Of a DNA stretch of 64,000 bases, positions 53,060 through 62,588 are shown in pieces. Position 1 is the first letter of the stretch, and each line of letters starts with the position of its first letter. Made by a program: the position numbers and the translations under genes. Below the pieces are notes generated by a model. That model was given only the letters and a program-made list of their open reading frames with translations. It made no database searches and had not been told where the DNA came from. The stretch comes from Paenibacillus castaneae (GTDB taxonomy: Bacteria > Bacillota > Bacilli > Paenibacillales > Paenibacillaceae), in the NCBI RefSeq assembly GCF_002884445.1, contig NZ_KZ614144.1:4818094-4882093 (forward strand), written 5' to 3'.

Positions 53060-54481
53060 TTAATCGTTGCGAAATGCAATGCTTTGCCGAATTTCCACCC
53101 CGGAATGGTCAATAATAATAAGCGAAGCCGTCCATGCCCCCCGCAAGGGGAGTTCGACTTTCGCAGCCAAATATCCCGTTTCCGTAAAGCCAGGGAATGA
53201 GAGCTTCTCCTTGTCTTTGAAAAAAGCACTCTGCAAAGGAACGTCGATACCAGCAAGCTTAGGATTTGACTCTGAACGCAGCTGCAGTTTCACAGTTTCT
53301 GGAGCCCCCAGCTGCTCAGGCAGCCATACTTTCAGCATGATCTGATTCGGACCTGGACCGTTAGGCGTTATGGATAAAGTGTAATGCAGGAAACTGCTCA
53401 TTTTATGATAGGAGAATGGCTTCATTGCGGGAGATGGTTTCACATAAGTGAACACACTAACGATGATAACTATGAAGCAAATTAATAATCCGTTCAGCTT
53501 AACCAGCATGCCGCTTGGCAGCTCACGCTTCTTCGCGCGTCTGTGCAGCAAAGTCCCTACTCCAGCAACTAGTAGAACTAGCACCGCTTTCACAAGCAGC
53601 ATAATACCCCAGCTCGTATAGATGAGGTAAAGCCAGGATGGCAGCAGAAGAATTGTCATTCCAATTCCGCTAACCGCAAGTACTACTAGTGACAGCCATG
53701 CTATTCTCGTATAACGCTCAGCAAACCTTCCGGCTTCTTTGCGATCGACATACCAAAACAACAGCAGCAGCACCAGACCGCCTGCCAGATAGGCCGAAGC
53801 GGTTATATGAATAAAATCGAGTAATAAAGCTAGCGTATGATCCGGAAGCGAATATATGTGGCCGTTAAAGCTCTCTGCGGCTGCGAGCAGTAGCGCCCAT
53901 ATCCATTTGAAAACATTGTTGCATTTATGTATGACAAAGCCAAGCAGCGACAGCACCGTCACTCCAAGCAAAGAATAACCATATTCCGATTCTAATAAAA
54001 GGCGAATCCAACCGTTCATACTGCCGCCGTCATCATTTTTCAGCAAGCTGCTGAGGTTGACGAATACAAATAGAAGAACAGCAAGAAGGAATGCACGCAA
54101 TGCTAGTAAGCTCCATTGATGCACGAAACCGCGCTGGATATCATTCGAGCCTTCACTAAGTGCGACCGACCAGAGCATAAAGCCCACAGCCAGTATAAAT
54201 GTGACATAATACAATACCCGTGCCGCATAAAATAAAGCCTGTCCTACTGTAATGCCGGTATCCTCATGCGCAGCCGTTGAATGCTTGTGGCCGGCGTGTT
54301 CTTCAACTGCAGCGGCATTCACTTCGATGGTGGAATGAGACTGTGCTAATGCACATTGCGGTATAAGCAGCATGGATGACACAGCAAGCAGGATTAGCAG
54401 CATTAAGCCTGTGAGGATAGCTGTCAAGCGTTCCTTGAGGGAGAATTGCGGGTTGATCTTTTTATGTAAAAAGCTTCTCAA
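53060..54481 (-). CDS. CopD/YcnJ-like copper resistance membrane protein
   Basis: 473 residues. A signal peptide (about 1-46, ending ALAQS) is followed by a His-rich stretch (EEHAGHKHSTAAHEDTG) that may bind metal. Eight or so membrane helices follow, with the CopD block FNGHIYSLPDHTLALLLDFIH and IHITASAYLAGG. A C-terminal extracytoplasmic beta domain covers about 375-470. Family members take up copper across the membrane. The gene ends 25 bases before the sensor kinase start, so the three may form one operon for copper sensing; this is inference. Confidence 0.85.
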   Translation of the reverse strand: MRSFLHKKINPQFSLKERLTAILTGLMLLILLAVSSMLLIPQCALAQSHSTIEVNAAAVEEHAGHKHSTAAHEDTGITVGQALFYAARVLYYVTFILAVGFMLWSVALSEGSNDIQRGFVHQWSLLALRAFLLAVLLFVFVNLSSLLKNDDGGSMNGWIRLLLESEYGYSLLGVTVLSLLGFVIHKCNNVFKWIWALLLAAAESFNGHIYSLPDHTLALLLDFIHITASAYLAGGLVLLLLFWYVDRKEAGRFAERYTRIAWLSLVVLAVSGIGMTILLLPSWLYLIYTSWGIMLLVKAVLVLLVAGVGTLLHRRAKKRELPSGMLVKLNGLLICFIVIIVSVFTYVKPSPAMKPFSYHKMSSFLHYTLSITPNGPGPNQIMLKVWLPEQLGAPETVKLQLRSESNPKLAGIDVPLQSAFFKDKEKLSFPGFTETGYLAAKVELPLRGAWTASLIIIDHSGVEIRQSIAFRND

Positions 54482-54645
54482 GAGGTCACTTCCCTTTAAT
54501 ATACTCAGCTTCAGTTTACTCGACCTTTATGAAAAGAACAATGAATGGAATGGCTTCTCAGCGCAGCCTATAATTGGCTGATGACGTATAACAGCCCGGG
54601 TAATGGATCATTCTATAAAAAAGTTTTAGAAGGGAGTTGAACATA

Positions 54646-54798
54646 TTGAAGGACAAGGATTTTCGGATCGCTGAGCTTAGCGACACAAAAGACGCACTCG
54701 ATGCGATTCGCAAGCTGGAGCAGCAGCTATCACAGCAGTATGGCTCGGAAGTTGCGCTAATCGCTTATGCAGCAGAAACGGATGAAAAGAAAAACTGA
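54646..54798 (+). CDS. 50-residue small protein of unknown function
   Basis: The TTG at 54646 follows AAGGGAG at about nine bases. The peptide begins MKDKDFRIAELSDTKDALDA and is helical and charged, ending with KKN. It has no family that I recognise. The strong hairpin just after the stop supports it as an expressed gene. Confidence 0.55.
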   Translation: MKDKDFRIAELSDTKDALDAIRKLEQQLSQQYGSEVALIAYAAETDEKKN

Positions 54799-54808
54799 AC
54801 CTATAGAA

Positions 54809-54855
54809 AAAGGCATTACCCTGGCAGCAAATGTAGGGTATTGCCTTTATTTTTT
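54809..54855 (+). terminator. Terminator between convergent genes
   Basis: AAAGGCATTACCCT pairs with AGGGTATTGCCTTT and is followed by ATTTTTT. It may serve both the small gene and the metallo-hydrolase gene from opposite sides. Confidence 0.75.
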
Positions 54856-54860
54856 GAGCT

Positions 54861-55718
54861 TTATTCCAAATCTACAATAAGAGTATCATAGGCAAACGAA
54901 ATATTTAAGCCTTGCGCTTTTAAATTGTTTTCTATCTCTTTAAAATCATCAAAACTTAATCCATCCGATTCTTCAATATGCGTTAGAATGGTCCTTTTTG
55001 GATTCAGCCTTTTAATGATTTCAACGGTTTCTATGAATGTACATTCCTCTTGAAGCACGGGATGCTCTTGCGGAATTTGTCTCTCGCCTGTTAAAGGATG
55101 ATATTCGGCTACTCCCATAGGCAATATGGCAAGATCAATATTATTCAAACTATCATCAGGCTTCCAATTGTTAAGCTCATCCGGAGCGATCACCATTTTG
55201 TGGTTCTTATCCTCTACAAGAAATGCGTAAACATACGGCTCCTCCAAACGAAAAGGTGTAATAACTGCGCCGTTTGATGTGAATGCTTCACCATCTTTTA
55301 ACTCATGAATGTTTATATATCCTTGCTTCGAAAAAAACGAAAGATGATCTCCCATACCAAGACGATGCCTAAAATCAATGGCTACTTGCTCAGGCAAATA
55401 CACGTCGCTTTGCTTATTATTCGGGGGATAGCTTCGCCAATCTGCATGAATTGATTCCAATATCCTTCTGCCCATAATGTGATCAGGGTGCCAATGCGAG
55501 TACAATACACCGTCAATTTTCTCGATACTGGAACGATTAATCTGAAAATAGATGTCCTCCGGCGTATCGATCAAAATGTTCGGACCGTGAATAAATAAGC
55601 TTGGACCTGAGCGGCTGTATGGGACCCCTATTTTTCTTGCCTCACTGCATACTCTGCACTTGCAAAGAGGGCGCGGTATGGCCATTGCTCCCCCTGTACC
55701 TAGAAATTCAATTTTCAT
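54861..55718 (-). CDS. Metallo-beta-lactamase-fold hydrolase, PhnP-like
   Basis: 285 residues. CKCRVCSEA near residue 20 is a Cys cluster like the zinc site of PhnP. SHWHPDHIMG near residue 75 is the HxHxDH metal-binding motif, and LTHIEESD near 260 supplies a later His. PhnP-type enzymes cleave cyclic phosphodiesters of ribose. No phosphonate (phn) operon is visible, so the role is unknown. The ATG follows GGGAGGGG. Confidence 0.85.
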   Translation of the reverse strand: MKIEFLGTGGAMAIPRPLCKCRVCSEARKIGVPYSRSGPSLFIHGPNILIDTPEDIYFQINRSSIEKIDGVLYSHWHPDHIMGRRILESIHADWRSYPPNNKQSDVYLPEQVAIDFRHRLGMGDHLSFFSKQGYINIHELKDGEAFTSNGAVITPFRLEEPYVYAFLVEDKNHKMVIAPDELNNWKPDDSLNNIDLAILPMGVAEYHPLTGERQIPQEHPVLQEECTFIETVEIIKRLNPKRTILTHIEESDGLSFDDFKEIENNLKAQGLNISFAYDTLIVDLE

Positions 55719-55772
55719 ATTTTCCCCTCCCTTCGTATGATTAGTGCATGGTAATGAGGCAATAGCTACAGC

Positions 55773-55956
55773 TAGCGGACACAGGAGACGTTATTTACAG
55801 CTATTAACCCCATTATCGAAGACTAGCGGACATGAGAGTCGTTATTTCAACGAAAATCATCAAATATAGTCCTCGCAAAGGATAATAGCGAACCTCATGT
55901 CCGTAACATGGAAATTTGCAGTTAAATTTAACAAATAACGGATCCCATGTCCGTAA
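55773..55956. repeat. Four-copy 24-bp repeat, two direct and two inverted
   Basis: The unit, close to TAGCGGACATGAGAGTCGTTATTT, occurs at 55773-55796 and 55824-55847 in plus orientation and as its complement at 55884-55906 and 55933-55956. Each copy keeps CGGACA at one end and GTTATTT (or ATAACG) at the other. It lies in a 289-bp gap between two minus-strand genes with no gene of its own. It could be a dispersed intergenic repeat or a double stem in RNA. Confidence 0.8.
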
Positions 55957-56007
55957 GCAATAAATAAGAACAGAAAGTAGTTACATTCAGTCCCCGATCC
56001 GCTTCAA

Positions 56008-56523
56008 CTATTCCACTTTGGACTCGCTAATAGCCCATTTCAAAGCTTCTTCATAAAATGCCCGATTTCCCTTTACCCAAGGAATATGATAAGCATCTTC
56101 TGGCTTAAAAAAGCCTCTACCTTTTGTTTCTATGTTACCTTCAAAGGCGTCCATTCTTACTATTTTTGCACAGTAAAAAACCATGTAACTGTCTGGAAAA
56201 GGATATTTATAATGAATTGGCTTGCTAAACAATCTAATTAATTCATATCCAAGCACATGAGGCGATTCAATTAAAGCTCCCGTTTCCTCATATAATTCTC
56301 TTTGCATAGCTTGAGCGGGAGACTCTCCTCGTTCAATATGCCCGCCAGGAATGTCCCACCCTCTATCATACAAATTCGTTAATAATAGGGCGTCCTCTTG
56401 AAATGCGAGCACAAACGAGCAGGTTATTAATTCAGAAGAAGGCAGAATATTAGACAATACTAATCGTGTTTCATTAGGCAATGGAAGACCGGCAACATTT
56501 TTTTCATTCCTAATCATATTCAT
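56008..56523 (-). CDS. Nudix hydrolase
   Basis: 171 residues. The Nudix box GGHIERGESPAQAMQRELYE, then ETGA, matches G-x5-E-x7-REUxEExGU exactly. The N-terminus is about 40 residues longer than the minimal domain. The family hydrolyses nucleoside diphosphates linked to other groups; the substrate is unknown. It lies 10 bases after the NlpC/P60-like gene. Confidence 0.9.
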   Translation of the reverse strand: MNMIRNEKNVAGLPLPNETRLVLSNILPSSELITCSFVLAFQEDALLLTNLYDRGWDIPGGHIERGESPAQAMQRELYEETGALIESPHVLGYELIRLFSKPIHYKYPFPDSYMVFYCAKIVRMDAFEGNIETKGRGFFKPEDAYHIPWVKGNRAFYEEALKWAISESKVE

Positions 56524-56533
56524 TTATCCATTC

Positions 56534-57019
56534 TCACCTTTGATTTTTATCATAAAGCCAATCCTTAACACGAAAACCTTCGAGGATTCGATCTAGCGGG
56601 GCCCATCCTATATACTTGGGCTTCGTCCAACTTGGAGCAGGGCTCAAATTCTCTATTTCTAAATAGTTATCCACTCTAATTTTATCCCATGCATGTATTA
56701 CCTGGTTTTCGCCTATACACAAACCAACATGTCCCCAATCTTTCAATTCGCCTTGAACTAAACCGGAGCATTCATAAAATACAAAAGCTCCTTTCTCAGG
56801 ATTCGTCATATTCCGCCACGCTTCATACTTATCAGCAGACTCTTTAGCGCTGCTTCCGCCAAAAATCTCAATCCCATTACTTCGTTCATAAGCATCTTCC
56901 ACAAAGGCAAGACATCTCAATGGATACTCCGTACAATCCTTTTGGCTAAGAGCCCATTTTATTGCCTGTTCAACATATTGTTCGTTATTAATAAATATCG
57001 CACTCCTTCTATAACACAT
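56534..57019 (-). CDS. NlpC/P60-like cysteine peptidase, uncertain
   Basis: 161 residues. LRCLAFVEDAYERSNG near residue 35 fits the NlpC/P60 catalytic Cys helix, and GHVGLCIGENQVIHAWDKIR near 100 fits its His strand. It is a distant member with no signal peptide. The start is unclear: the ATG at 57019 has no ribosome binding site, whereas AAGGAG lies inside the frame just before an in-frame ATA/ATT run around 56997-56988. A rare start codon there is possible. Confidence 0.65.
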   Translation of the reverse strand: MCYRRSAIFINNEQYVEQAIKWALSQKDCTEYPLRCLAFVEDAYERSNGIEIFGGSSAKESADKYEAWRNMTNPEKGAFVFYECSGLVQGELKDWGHVGLCIGENQVIHAWDKIRVDNYLEIENLSPAPSWTKPKYIGWAPLDRILEGFRVKDWLYDKNQR

Positions 57020-57200
57020 TCTCGCTATCTATATATTACCATTTATTCCAATCCAACAATTGATAATAAACAATTATAATGAATTAAACCGTTAGCCTCA
57101 TCTGGGATATCGACGAATTCGGGCTTGAGCGACTATACTACTAGTGCACTCGTACAACTGCCTAGTAGATAAATAGATTAATAGATGAAGGAGGCACTCA

Positions 57201-58091
57201 ATGAGCATGCTTCAACAGCTGCCGCACGGCGTATATGGCTATCGATTCCAAGAGCAAGCTCAGCTGCCTATTTACCAGCTGTTTGCAACAGGCTATCAGC
57301 TTGTGACTGAGCCTGACTACTTTTGGGACGGGATGAAACGAATTGACGGTCCCTTATATTTAATTCAGTATACCGTGTCCGGCTGCGGTCAATTCAGGCT
57401 TGGTGATGTTACACATACGATCCGCGAGAATATGGCCTTTTTGGCTGAAATTCCCGGAGACCATCATTACTGCTTGCCTCAATCGAGTGATCATTGGGAG
57501 TTTTATTTCGTATTAATTCGTCAGCAGCATCTGCACAAGCTATGGGGCGAGCTTCTGCAAACCATTGGTGCAACACCTTCATTCGAACAATCGAGCGCCG
57601 TTGCAAGATCGCTACGAAATTTATATGCGGAAGCCTGTGGAAATCGAATTGGAAACAGCTATCAGGCATCAATACTTATATATCGATTTATGATGGAACT
57701 GCTCCAATCAAACATGACGCAGCAGCAGGAGAAAGCAGCTTGGCCCGCACAGGTTCAACAGGCCGTGGCATACATAGAAGCCGAATTTCATACGCTGCAA
57801 AGTTTGGATGACGTTGCAGATGCCGCATCATTGTCCAAATATTATTTTACGAGAGTTTTTACGCAATCAACTGGCATGACACCTATGGATTATGTAACAA
57901 AGCTGCGAATTGAGAAAGCGGTGCAGCTGCTGCGCCAAACGGAGCTCACGGTTGAAGACATTGCGCATAGCGTCGGTTATTCAAGCAGCAGTTACTTCAG
58001 TAAAGTCTTTCGCAGCAAGGTGGGATTTCCTCCGCGAGATTTCCGCTTGGCGAAGGAGCTTCCCTTCATTGATCGATTACAATTCGATTAG
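57201..58091 (+). CDS. AraC-family regulator of sugar utilisation
   Basis: 296 residues. An N-terminal cupin-like sensor domain (about 1-150) is followed by two helix-turn-helix units: SLDDVADAASLSKYYFTRVF and TVEDIAHSVGYSSSSYFSKVF, the latter matching the second AraC HTH. It is followed by a GH27 alpha-galactosidase on the same strand, which it probably controls. GGAGG precedes the ATG. Confidence 0.92.
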   Translation: MSMLQQLPHGVYGYRFQEQAQLPIYQLFATGYQLVTEPDYFWDGMKRIDGPLYLIQYTVSGCGQFRLGDVTHTIRENMAFLAEIPGDHHYCLPQSSDHWEFYFVLIRQQHLHKLWGELLQTIGATPSFEQSSAVARSLRNLYAEACGNRIGNSYQASILIYRFMMELLQSNMTQQQEKAAWPAQVQQAVAYIEAEFHTLQSLDDVADAASLSKYYFTRVFTQSTGMTPMDYVTKLRIEKAVQLLRQTELTVEDIAHSVGYSSSSYFSKVFRSKVGFPPRDFRLAKELPFIDRLQFD

Positions 58092-58199
58092 AAAGCAATA
58101 TTTTACATCTAATCGCAATAAATTGTGCTATTCATAGGTTCTGTTTCGTTTTACGATTATCGTAGAGAGCAATATTACGATATGAGAGGACGATTAACG

Positions 58200-59489
58200 A
58201 TGACTATTAGCTCAAAGCATCACCAATTCGCATTAACGCCGCCTATGGGCTGGAACAGCTGGGATTGCTATGGCGCCAGTGTAAAGGAAGATGAAATTAG
58301 AGGAAACGCGGAATATATGGCTCAGCATTTAAAGAGCTTTGGCTGGGAATATATTGTTGTGGATATTCAGTGGTACGAGCCTGGCGCTAATTCATCGCAG
58401 TACCGTCCGTTCGTACCGCTCGAAATGGATGAGTACTCGCGCTTGCAGCCTGCCGTTTCGCGTTTTCCATCTGCTGAGAATGGACAAGGCTTCAAGCCGC
58501 TTGCCGATTATGTACACAGCCTTGGATTGAAATTCGGCATCCATATTATGCGCGGCATTCCGCGGCAAGCTGTACATGCGGATACCAAAATTATGGGAAC
58601 GAGCGCAACAGCACGCTCCATTGCGCATACTAACTCTATATGTCCTTGGAACACGGATATGTATGGCGTTGATGCTTCCAAGGAAGGCGCTCAGCAGTAC
58701 TATAATTCTTTATTTGATCTATATGCATCCTGGGGTGTTGATTTCGTCAAAGTTGATGATATCGCTGCTTCGCGTCTTTATGGCATTCATCTGGATGAGA
58801 TCAAGCTCATTCAATCAGCTATTGATCAATGCGGAAGAGATATGGTGCTCAGCCTCTCGCCAGGTCCTGCTCCGCTGGAGCACGCCTCAGCACTCACAGC
58901 GCATGCTAATATGTGGCGTATGACAGACGATTACTGGGATTTATGGCATTTGCTCCATGATATGTTCGAGCGCTGCGAGAAGTGGGCGCCTTTTGTTGCC
59001 GAAGGAGCCTGGCCGGATTGCGATATGCTTCCGCTCGGTCATTTAGGCATCCGCTCCGTGGATGGCGGAGGAAGCGACCGCTGGACAAGGTTTACGAGGG
59101 ATGAGCAGGTTACCATGATGTCCTTATGGGCGATTTTCCGTTCTCCCCTTATGTTTGGCGGTGAGCTGCGGGATAACGACGAATGGACCTTGTCATTAAT
59201 AACGAACGATGAGGTGCTTGAGCTTCACCGAAACGGACGCGATGCTCGGCAGCTGTTCCGTGAAGAAGAACGTATTGTATGGACGTCAAAGAGTGAGACT
59301 GGAAGCTTTTATGTTGCCTTATTTAATGCAGGCGAGTCTTCGGATACCGTTGCTGTTTCTCTTGAGCAGCTTGGCTTGAGCGAAGCTCCACATGTCCGCG
59401 ACCTATGGAAGCGTGAGGACCTCGGCAAACTGGGGCAGCTGGAATTCTCTATGCTCCCTCACAGCTCTGTGCTTCTTAAATTAACTTAG
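58200..59489 (+). CDS. Alpha-galactosidase, GH27
   Basis: 429 residues from the ATG at 58200 (AGAGGA nine bases upstream). FALTPPMGWNSWDCYG opens the barrel. The nucleophile lies in DFVKVDD (Asp186), and the acid/base in WRMTDDYWD (Asp243/244). The C-terminus is the usual beta domain. There is no signal peptide, so it probably acts on imported alpha-galactosides or similar sugars. It is coupled to the AraC gene upstream. Confidence 0.92.
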   Translation: MTISSKHHQFALTPPMGWNSWDCYGASVKEDEIRGNAEYMAQHLKSFGWEYIVVDIQWYEPGANSSQYRPFVPLEMDEYSRLQPAVSRFPSAENGQGFKPLADYVHSLGLKFGIHIMRGIPRQAVHADTKIMGTSATARSIAHTNSICPWNTDMYGVDASKEGAQQYYNSLFDLYASWGVDFVKVDDIAASRLYGIHLDEIKLIQSAIDQCGRDMVLSLSPGPAPLEHASALTAHANMWRMTDDYWDLWHLLHDMFERCEKWAPFVAEGAWPDCDMLPLGHLGIRSVDGGGSDRWTRFTRDEQVTMMSLWAIFRSPLMFGGELRDNDEWTLSLITNDEVLELHRNGRDARQLFREEERIVWTSKSETGSFYVALFNAGESSDTVAVSLEQLGLSEAPHVRDLWKREDLGKLGQLEFSMLPHSSVLLKLT

Positions 59490-59528
59490 CCACACTAAGC
59501 TTATCCTAAGCGCCTAAGAAAAGTAGAA

Positions 59529-59588
59529 ATCCCTCCAACGTTTCGAACATGGACACTGTGTCGATGGAGTCGAAAAGGAGGGGTTTTT
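59529..59588 (+). terminator. Terminator after the alpha-galactosidase gene
   Basis: ATCCCTCC and TTTCGA (59529-59546) pair with TCGAAAAGGAGGGG (59570-59583), followed by TTTTTGG. Confidence 0.7.
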
Positions 59589-59685
59589 GGTTTAATTTCG
59601 GTAATATGGTAAAGTAAGAGGGTAAGCCTAAGCAGCTTGAGCTATTCGTGTAGAAATAACAGAGTACAGAGGAGGTCGTTTAGTC

Positions 59686-61065
59686 ATGGCTAGTCAAACA
59701 GGTGCCATCGTACAGCAATCCTTAAACGCTTTAATGGGAGATCAAGCTTTTTTACCGCATTTGCAGGATCAATCGCGTGAGCAAGTCTTTTTATCTCTTG
59801 CCGCCATTTTGTCAACACCAAATAAAGTACATAAAGCTTTTCTGCGTATAACATTAGATAACGGCAATGTCGTGCGTATTCCGGCCTATCGCATTCAGCA
59901 TAATGATACGCTTGGACCTTATAAAGGCGGTATTCGTTTTCACGAAATGGTCAATGAAGAGGAAGTAACCAATCTCGCAGCCCTAATGACTCTAAAAAAC
60001 GCTCTGCACGAGGTTCCCTTTGGAGGCGGTAAAGGCGGAGTCATCATAAACCCTCGCGATTACTCCGCGAGAGAGCTTTATCTCATTTGCAAAAAATATG
60101 TGCAATACTTTAGCGATATACTAGGACCGGACAAAGATATTCCAGCCCCAGACATGGGATCAGGCGAACGTGAGATGGACTGGATGATGGCGGAATACAA
60201 AAGCATTCATCCCGGTCAGCCATACCTTGGCAGCTTCACCGGCAAAAGCGTCATCAACGGCGGCTCCTTAGGCCGTAGGGAAGCAACTGGCAAAGGCGTC
60301 TATTTCACATTCCGTTATTTGATTCATGATTTCCTTAAATCCCAAAGCAGCTGGCTTGCGGGCAGCACAAATACTTTCGCCCAATCAGCATTGGCACTTA
60401 AGGATCGTCCGCTGACTATCGCCGTGCAGGGCTTCGGAAATGTGGGCTCGATTACCGCGCTTGAAGCCTACAAATGCAGCTATTTGCAGAATAAAGTAGT
60501 TGCAGTGAGCGATCGGAACGTAACCCTGTATAATCCAGATGGTCTTTCCATCCCTTCGTTGATTGACTACGCCCTTCTCCACAAAGGGGATTTGCCAGAT
60601 ACGGAGGAGGCACTTGCCGCTCTTAATTTGAAAGCTCAAATACTGAAGCGCGAGGACGTTCTATATCTGGACGTTGATGTACTCATTCTTGCTGCTCTTG
60701 AGGAGCAAGTCCGCAAAGATAATGTGGAGCAGGTGAAGGCCCGCATGATTGTAGAAGGTGCCAACGCACCTGTAACAGGCGAAGCAGATGAAGCACTGAC
60801 CGCTCGAGGCGTTCTTATCATTCCAGACATATTAGCGAACGCTGGCGGCGTTATCGTATCCTACTTTGAATGGCTGCAGGGACGCGATACGCAGTTTTTG
60901 AGCGAAGAGCAAGTGTACAAAATGTTATATGACAAAATGCAGCATACATTAAACGGCATTTTGCCAGCATTCTTTGGAGAACCATTCACCCTCCGTCAAA
61001 ATTGCTATAATCATGCCGTCATGAAGCTGTCCAATGTATTGTATAAGCTCGGCAAGCTGTATTAA
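59686..61065 (+). CDS. Glu/Leu/Phe/Val dehydrogenase, probable glutamate dehydrogenase
   Basis: 459 residues. GPYKGGIRFH, then LMTLKNALHEVPFGGGKGG with the catalytic Lys, PDMGSGEREMDWM, and the NAD-binding QGFGNVGS, followed by EGANAPVTGEAD, are the glutamate dehydrogenase pattern. It interconverts glutamate with 2-oxoglutarate and ammonia. About 20 residues longer than GudB/RocG in the middle (around 225-245). AGGAGG precedes the ATG. Confidence 0.93.
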   Translation: MASQTGAIVQQSLNALMGDQAFLPHLQDQSREQVFLSLAAILSTPNKVHKAFLRITLDNGNVVRIPAYRIQHNDTLGPYKGGIRFHEMVNEEEVTNLAALMTLKNALHEVPFGGGKGGVIINPRDYSARELYLICKKYVQYFSDILGPDKDIPAPDMGSGEREMDWMMAEYKSIHPGQPYLGSFTGKSVINGGSLGRREATGKGVYFTFRYLIHDFLKSQSSWLAGSTNTFAQSALALKDRPLTIAVQGFGNVGSITALEAYKCSYLQNKVVAVSDRNVTLYNPDGLSIPSLIDYALLHKGDLPDTEEALAALNLKAQILKREDVLYLDVDVLILAALEEQVRKDNVEQVKARMIVEGANAPVTGEADEALTARGVLIIPDILANAGGVIVSYFEWLQGRDTQFLSEEQVYKMLYDKMQHTLNGILPAFFGEPFTLRQNCYNHAVMKLSNVLYKLGKLY

Positions 61066-61071
61066 AAATGA

Positions 61072-61120
61072 AGAAGGGCCAGCTATTAAGCATGCTGTAT
61101 GCTTAACGGCTGGCCCTTTG
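61072..61120 (+). terminator. Terminator after glutamate dehydrogenase
   Basis: AAGGGCCAGC and TTAAGCATGC pair with ATGCTTAA and GCTGGCCCTTT (61073-61119). Confidence 0.8.
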
Positions 61121-61125
61121 TTCGT

Positions 61126-62439
61126 CTACTCCTTCAAATAACGATTAATAACCTCGACAAGCAGGTCGTTTAACAGCTTAACCTCATATTCGCCTACTGC
61201 AGGCTCCAGATGCTCCTCCCCGATACCGCTGTCATCGGTTAGAAAAATATATGTGCCGCCAGTCGCTACAGCAAAGAAGCGCATTAAATATTCCGTATCT
61301 ATACTTACCCCGCTGGAGGCTACTGGAATGATGCGAATGCCTGCTGCGGCAGCATCCTCTGTAAGCTGCTTGATCTCATCAATCACCTGCGGATCATCAT
61401 GCGGCGGCGCATCCAGCACGAGAAATAATAGGCGCGCACGCGCTTCCTTGCTCCACTGATGCTCATGAATGGCATCCCGGAGCGCTTGGTCGACAGCTTC
61501 CGGATAATCGCCGCCGCCCTCTGCGGTTTGCTTCGTAAACTGATCGATCACTTTATTGATGTCCTTTGTGAACGGATATGGCTTTACAATATATTCATCA
61601 TGCTTGTCACGATAAAAGTTGGCGCTGATTTGCATATCTAGCTGATTTCCATGCTCATCGGACACACGCTTCACAACATCTTTAAGCTCTGCTCCGAGAT
61701 AATTCAGCTCATCTCCCATCGAACCCGTCGTATCTACGACAAACATAATATCTACCGCATCAGAAATAGCAGCCGCCTTACCCAAATCAATCTTAATGGA
61801 GCCTTGCTCTGGAACTTTTACTTCCTGCGTTTGTTTAGCTGCCTGATCTGATTCGACATAAACGGTAAATGAGCTTTGGTTTGCTGTATCCTTATCGAAC
61901 AAACCCGCATATACGTAGGCTCTTCCTTCCGTGTTTGTACGTGCTCTCCATACCGTCTGTTTGCCAGATTTCAGCTGTACATCCGCATCGGATACCGCTT
62001 TCCCATTAGCAGACACGATAACCTCCAGCCTTTGAAAATTCCAAAATTGCCAGATTCGTTTGCTTGTATCAGCTTCTAGACCATTCACCAAATTTCCAAA
62101 GCGCTCCCAAGCTGATAGATCGTCCCATTCACCTGCCGTTAGCTGGCCTGCCTGTACATCTTTTTCGACCTTATTGGGATAACTGCGTTTGCCGTTTTCT
62201 TTCATAGGCATACTTTCTCTCTCAGATGGGGCGCGGTTATCCGTACTGATTGATTTATCATTTCTGGCCGCTGTTGTTTCGCCGCGATTCGAACTATTAT
62301 AGGTTCCACTTTCTGATGCTTTGTTTGAAGAGGATGAGCACGCGCTCAGCATTACAATTAACGATAGCAAAATAATGAAGTACCCGCTTTGGCCTTTTCT
62401 TTGTTTATACGGCCCTTTGAACGAATGATCCGTCTTCAT
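61126..62439 (-). CDS. VWA-domain lipoprotein
   Basis: 437 residues from the ATG at 62439 (AAGGGG eight bases upstream; the frame is open to 62562). A lipobox, VMLSAC, follows a hydrophobic signal, then a Ser/Asn-rich linker, a carboxypeptidase-like beta domain (about 130-200) and a von Willebrand A domain whose metal site reads IMFVVDTTGSMGDE. It probably faces the cell surface and binds a partner protein through the metal site. The partner is unknown. Confidence 0.82.
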   Translation of the reverse strand: MKTDHSFKGPYKQRKGQSGYFIILLSLIVMLSACSSSSNKASESGTYNSSNRGETTAARNDKSISTDNRAPSERESMPMKENGKRSYPNKVEKDVQAGQLTAGEWDDLSAWERFGNLVNGLEADTSKRIWQFWNFQRLEVIVSANGKAVSDADVQLKSGKQTVWRARTNTEGRAYVYAGLFDKDTANQSSFTVYVESDQAAKQTQEVKVPEQGSIKIDLGKAAAISDAVDIMFVVDTTGSMGDELNYLGAELKDVVKRVSDEHGNQLDMQISANFYRDKHDEYIVKPYPFTKDINKVIDQFTKQTAEGGGDYPEAVDQALRDAIHEHQWSKEARARLLFLVLDAPPHDDPQVIDEIKQLTEDAAAAGIRIIPVASSGVSIDTEYLMRFFAVATGGTYIFLTDDSGIGEEHLEPAVGEYEVKLLNDLLVEVINRYLKE

Positions 62440-62588
62440 TCCTTCAACCCCTTTATTTGTATTTCCTAATCTAACGTAGTCCAGCTTACAAATGTTGCAT
62501 AATGGAGTCCATACCTTTACAATCGAAAACAGATATGCGTCGCATCGAAGATTCGACTGCATGATGCCAGGTACAGGAGGACTTCATC

